Shown piece after piece: positions 55,768-60,000 of a stretch of 60,000 bases of DNA; within the stretch, counting starts at the first letter, position 1; every line of letters begins with the position of its first letter. This DNA comes from Antedon mediterranea (taxonomy: Eukaryota > Echinodermata > Crinoidea > Comatulida > Antedonidae): NCBI RefSeq assembly GCF_964355755.1, contig NC_092670.1, positions 31,175,795 to 31,235,794 on the forward strand, in the 5' to 3' direction. Position numbers and translations under genes: made by a program. The notes under the pieces were generated by a model, which worked only from the letters and a program-made list of their open reading frames with translations, was not told where the DNA came from and searched no databases.

Positions 55768-56690
55768 GTTGCCGAAGCAAAAGAAACCATTTCTGTTCTT
55801 GAGAAAGAAGTTAGTAAGCTGTGTGTACAGCTGAAACGGAAAGAGAACGAACTCATCGTTGTTTTAACTGAAATGAGATCCTCAGACAACGAGAAAGATG
55901 TAGTAATTAGTAATTTAAAATGTCAGCTACGAGATTATTTTACACAGCGTAGCAATTATGACGCTGTTCGTGACACGTTGCGCTCCGAAATAAGAACATT
56001 AAAATCAAATACTGAACAGTTTGTTGAAGAGAAAAAGAAAATAACAAATGAACTAAAAGCATATGCGCAAAGAGAGAAGGTATGGGTACAGGAAAGAAAT
56101 ATGTGTTTTGCTCACGCTAGAATTTTACATTCAGAATCAAAGTTCGAAGATGAATGTAAAACGTTGCAAGAACAGGTTCGAAATTTAAGTCGTGAAAATA
56201 CAGATTTATGTAGGCAATTAAAAGAGATAATTGTTATGAACACTCGCTGGCAAAAGTACTCTGAACACATTGTGCAGTTGAAACAACAATTGAACGTATC
56301 TGAAAACAAAGTTTTCAAGAATCATTGCCTTATTGCTGAACTTGAGCGGATGGAAACAGAGAAACGAAAAAAAGAAATCGATGCTGCTGTTCTTAGTTTG
56401 GCAACAGATTTGGGAAAGACATGCGAATTGAATTGACTAAACACAATAACAGACTTGATGAAATAATTGGTCAATATCAAGAGACGTATGCGTAACTTCA
56501 ACAATCTTACTTACCTTCTTCTAATACTCCCGATATTCCTGAATTAGTTTGTGATGATGATGATTATGCAGCTGTAGAAGACGGTAATTTGGATGAATTA
56601 TTACAATGTCCTCGTTGTCTGAAAGAGTTTAATATCATAGAACATGTTCAGTTAGTTGATCATTTAGATACATGTGATGTTGATGAATAA
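55768..56690 (+). pseudogene. Coiled-coil protein with C-terminal zinc finger (optineurin/NEMO-like), lesioned
   Basis: After an acceptor (TTTTTTAATGTTCAG) an open frame reads VAEAKETISVLEKEVSKL and continues as a nearly uninterrupted coiled coil for 220 residues (ENTDLCRQLKEII, VQLKQQLNVSENKVF). At about 56410 the frame shifts by one base (continuing DMRIELTKHNNRLDEIIG), and a TAA interrupts near 56494. Beyond it the frame reads PELVCDDDDYAAVEDGN and ends in a zinc finger, LLQCPRCLKEFNIIEHVQLV plus DHLDTC. Coiled coil plus one terminal CX2C...HX3C finger is the plan of NEMO, optineurin and TBK1-adaptor proteins. The 5' exons are not found. Either a decayed gene or two sequence errors. Confidence 0.6.
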
Positions 56691-57483
56691 AATAATCCTA
56701 TCTTATAAAATCTGTGCTGTTTTTGTTTCTTTTGTTTCTTGCTAACAATCATTAATCAATAATAAAAGAAATTAACAGAATCTATACGATCTATTCGATA
56801 ACAATAAAGTGCATTTGGTAATCTAAACGGGTATGTATGCTTTTAATATAAATGATGGCGTGTTGTTCTCTAACACGATGTTCTCGATAAAAGGATAATG
56901 AATTGATAATAAAGTGTGTATTTTGTAAACTAAACAGTATACAGAATTAAAAGTGTATTCAAAGTTATAATAAACGTAGAAGACGGCGTGTTTGTTCTCG
57001 ATAAAGAATTAAACGGCGTGTAGTACTAATTGTAGTCCTGATAACGAAGAAAATAAGTATTGCGCCCTCTATTGATAGATAATATGACTGCGTTATACGC
57101 CGCGTGACAGACAATAATTATACTGTGTTTCTAAATGGGTATATTTTAGTTTTATTATAGAAGTTCTGTAACGCGATGTTGTCGATAAAGGGATAATGAA
57201 TTGATAAAGAGATAATGAATTGATAATATTAAGTGAGAAGTATAAGGAATGATCTAGAAGGTTATGAACATAATTTTGTATAAGGGGATGTAGGCCTATG
57301 TTCTCTCTTGTGTGTGTAAACTGAATGCTTAAACATTGACGCACACTGTCATTGAGGTCGAAGTAATCAAAGGCTATTTTCTAATTGTTGATAATCTATT
57401 GAATTCGGAAGTAATCTATTGAATTCGGAAGTGATTTGTTGAAATCGGGTCATATCTTAATTGCCTTGAAAGAAATATAAAGC
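56691..57483. other. AT-rich region with short direct repeats
   Basis: GGATAATGAATTGATAA recurs at about 56893, 57192 and 57215, and TCTATTGAATTCGGAAGT is doubled near 57396-57432. No gene was recognised. Confidence 0.5.
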
Positions 57484-57535
57484 AAGTTAGGGGAGGATGG
57501 GGTAAGTGGTTCATGGGGTAACTGGTCCAATTGCT
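57484..57535. repeat. GGGGTAAGTGGTTCATGGGG repeat fragment
   Basis: Purine-rich word GGATGGGGTAAGTGG followed by GGGGTAACTGGTCC. A faint inverted partner, GTGACTGGACCAAATAG, lies near 57880, so this may be one end of a decayed TIR element. Confidence 0.35.
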
Positions 57536-58121
57536 AAGTTTTTCTTCAATTGCTGCTATACTACCCTCTATAGACCTTATTTTTTATTATTAACTTTGAC
57601 ATAAATTACTTCTCTATTGTTTTATACATGAATTAGCACGCTGTCTCATTAGTTTACCTATCAAAATCGCAATTTTTCAACTTTCGTCTATCAGTTATCT
57701 ATTGAAAAATACACTCTTAGAAGGATTGTTTCAAGAAGGTAAGTTTAAAGTGATTTTTAACTACTTTGAAGATTAAAAAATCATCCTAGACCTAGCTAGT
57801 AGTACATTTTGTAGCTTGAAAAAAATGAAAGCTGGCAGTGTGCGTTGTGCCTGTATCAATGGCGCTTTGTTTAATTAAGTGACTGGACCAAATAGTTCAG
57901 AATCATTTTTTTTACGACCTCATTTTTTAAAACTGGCAGTACAAAAACAACATCTATGTGCAATAGGCATTATTAATATCGCTTAAATGGCCTAATTTGT
58001 TGTTCTATTGTTAATATTTTTATAGAAATAGAAAATATAAATTAGTTAGAATTAATATGAGTGGATCTTGTTGTTTTAATTGGTATTAAAAATTCCATAT
58101 TTTAGGCTTGATTTGTACCCT

Positions 58122-58129
58122 GTTTAATG
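58122..58129. repeat. Target duplication GTTTAATG (left)
   Basis: Identical to 59839-59846 at the other end of the element. Confidence 0.88.
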
Positions 58130-59838
58130 GGATTACGGTCGAAGCGACCGCCAACCAAAGCGGCCGCTAGTTCAATAACGGTAATTTGTATGAAACGCCG
58201 TGTACGCTTTGATTGTCGTTGTTTTGTAATTTTTGATTGTCATTGTTTCGACAGGTTTTCTTTTCCTCGGACGTAAATAACAATCTACATTATTAATATT
58301 ATGTAATTTATTCTCTTTTTTTTACAGATTGAATGTGATACGTTCTTTTATACGAAATGGCGAATCGATGATTACTTACTTTAACTGTTCTAAATAATAT
58401 TATATGTTTAATAAAGTCAATAAAATACATTGTGGTGTTTGTATTGTATTATATAATATATAATAAGCCAATTATTAAGAATAATATATATATTTTTTCC
58501 ATAAAGTATATCAAAATATATATATATTTGTTATTGTATATTAATATATTATTAGTAAAGTAACTACTGTAAATAGTACGTGTTCGCAAACATAATTTAA
58601 TTACAATAACATGATGACATCAATTTATTTATTTAATATCCTAAATTGTTTTATACCTTCAGATATATAAATATTGATCAATTTAAAATGAGTTTTAAAT
58701 ACTAACATAAGATGCTAGTGTCTGTACGGTACGGTAAAATTACGCGAAATTCTGCTAATAACTCGACTGGCGGCCGGTCAGGAATAATAGTGCTGTAGAA
58801 GGTCGCGTTTTCGTCTCCACGTTGCTTTATTGAAAACACAAACAATGTATTACAATGGAATAAAACTTAAATGTATAACACACCCTATTACTAATAATAA
58901 AAACCAAGATTCGATAGTATGTAAATGAGATATAAAGATTCGGCAATACCGTACGTAAATTATTATTGCAATACTGTATAAAGATTCGATGTAAATGAGA
59001 TATAAAGATTCGGCAATACCGTACGTAAATTATTAATGTAATACTGTATAAAGATTCGATAGTATGTAAATGAGATAGGCCTATAAAGATTCGGCAATAT
59101 CGTACGTAAATTATTAATGCGCTACTGTATGAAGATTCGATAGTATATAAATGAGATATAAAGATTCGGAAATACCGTACGTAAATTATTAATGCAATAC
59201 TGTAAGATTCGGCAATACCGTACGTAACTTATTATTGCAATACTGTATAAAGATTCGATGTAAATGAGATATAAAGATTCGGCAATAACTTACGTAAATT
59301 ATTAATGCCATACTGTATAAAGATTCGATAGTATGTAAATGAGATATAAATATTCGGCAATACCGTACGTAAATTATTAATGCAATACTGTATGAAGATT
59401 CGATAGGAGAGTGTTCAAGAAACGTCGGGTCAGTTCAACGTTATTTTTTCCCTTCACTGCCAATGTATTTTTTTTTAAAAAGAGATATAAATAAACAAAT
59501 AAATAGTACGTAAATGAGACATAAAGGTTCAATAGTATGTAGATTATGATGCAAACGTAAATTATTAATGATTCGATAGTATGTAAATATATTTAGTTAG
59601 TTAATATTAAAATACAAATAAAATATACATTGATTTATCGGCAGGCAAACTTAATTATTATAGAAATATAAAGATTCGATAGTACATGATTTGGCAAAAC
59701 ATCATACAGCTGTAACTCAACTCGCCATAGGCGGCGTTGACAACGACAATCAAATATTAAAGCGCACATGGCGTTCCATACAAATGACGATATTAAACTG
59801 GCGGCGGCTTTGGTTGGCGGCCGCTTCGACCATACTCC
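58130..59838. mobile_element. 1.7-kb TIR element with 8-bp target duplication
   Basis: The left end GGATTACGGTCGAAGCGACC and the right end, read inward, GGAGTATGGTCGAAGCGGCC are inverted repeats. They continue through GCCAACCAAAGC, then ATTTGTATG.AACGCC and GATTGTCGTTGT for about 100 bp. GTTTAATG is duplicated on both sides. There is no protein frame. An 8-bp duplication suggests a hAT- or P-type mobiliser acting in trans. Confidence 0.88.
58908..59405. repeat. About 73-bp minisatellite inside the TIR element
   Basis: About seven copies of AGATTCGATAGTATGTAAAT followed by GAGATATAAAGATTCGGCAA and TACCGTACGTAAATTATTAA. Some copies lack the AGTAT segment and one lacks the first half. Degenerate pieces continue to about 59690. 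Confidence 0.9.
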
Positions 59839-59846
59839 GTTTAATG

Positions 59847-60000
59847 TACCCCTAAAGCGTGAATTTCAAAATGGCTGCCAGCCTATTAAAACATATAGGC
59901 CAAACTATAAAAACGGTCATTCTTGCCATCTAATTAGTTAAATAGGTTTAATTATGAATAATTACTAAAATATATATGTTAGTCATCTATAGAAAATACA
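59847..60000. other. Right flank
   Basis: Short AT-rich flank (TCAAAATGGCTGCCAGCC near 59866); no feature. Confidence 0.4.

Overview
The window looks like nuclear DNA of a marine invertebrate, most likely an echinoderm or another deuterostome; I cannot name the species. The signs are spliced genes with GT/AG introns, low GC, many copies of a taggcctac-like word, PAN, Ly6/uPAR (LU) and P2X7-type domains, and a dense nest of LINEs, SINEs, Ty3/Gypsy elements, DNA transposons and microsatellites. Most of the 60 kb is repeats; four host-type genes or gene parts can be read.

Left third (1-16.8 kb). A broken Ty3/Gypsy element (1-1534) is followed by an array of 1.4-kb tandem repeats with a tRNA-like segment. 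Between units 1 and 2 sits a complete 9,379-bp DNA transposon (3078-12456). It has matching inverted ends (CAGTRGGAAAGCCA), a 4-bp target duplication (GTAT), and an empty copy of the same site in the neighbouring units. Its gene encodes about 1,722 residues: a Cys-rich N-terminus, a transposase-like central region, an XPG/FEN1-like nuclease region and a C-terminal CXC cysteine cluster. The gene is split by one 726-bp LINE fragment flanked by TTTA. This fits the Academ superfamily and is the main find.

Centre (16.8-33 kb). A two-exon minus-strand gene with a P2X7 C-terminal-like domain starts at a CpG-rich promoter with a CRE palindrome. It is followed by nested LINE debris, a 3.2-kb foldback palindrome made of about 340-bp repeats rich in ATGCAAAT, and several TIR elements.

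Right centre (30.6-41.5 kb). A secreted multi-domain minus-strand gene has seven exons in consistent splice phases: signal peptide, beta-sandwich-like domain, PAN/apple, short Cys-rich linker, C-terminal extracellular domain. Its introns hold a young LTR retrotransposon (33026-36774, 356-bp LTRs, TSD GTCCT), two tRNA-Val-like sequences and a SINE. The LTR element has gag and protease in one frame separated by TGA followed by CTAG, a known readthrough context, and lacks RT, RNase H and most of integrase.

Right end (42-60 kb). An inverted duplication of a tRNA-bearing repeat among (AT)n tracts is followed by a nearly complete CR1-like LINE with a PHD-finger ORF1 and tandem 5' monomers. Then come two exons of a secreted LU-domain gene, a coiled-coil/zinc-finger gene with disabling lesions, and a 1.7-kb TIR element with an 8-bp target duplication.
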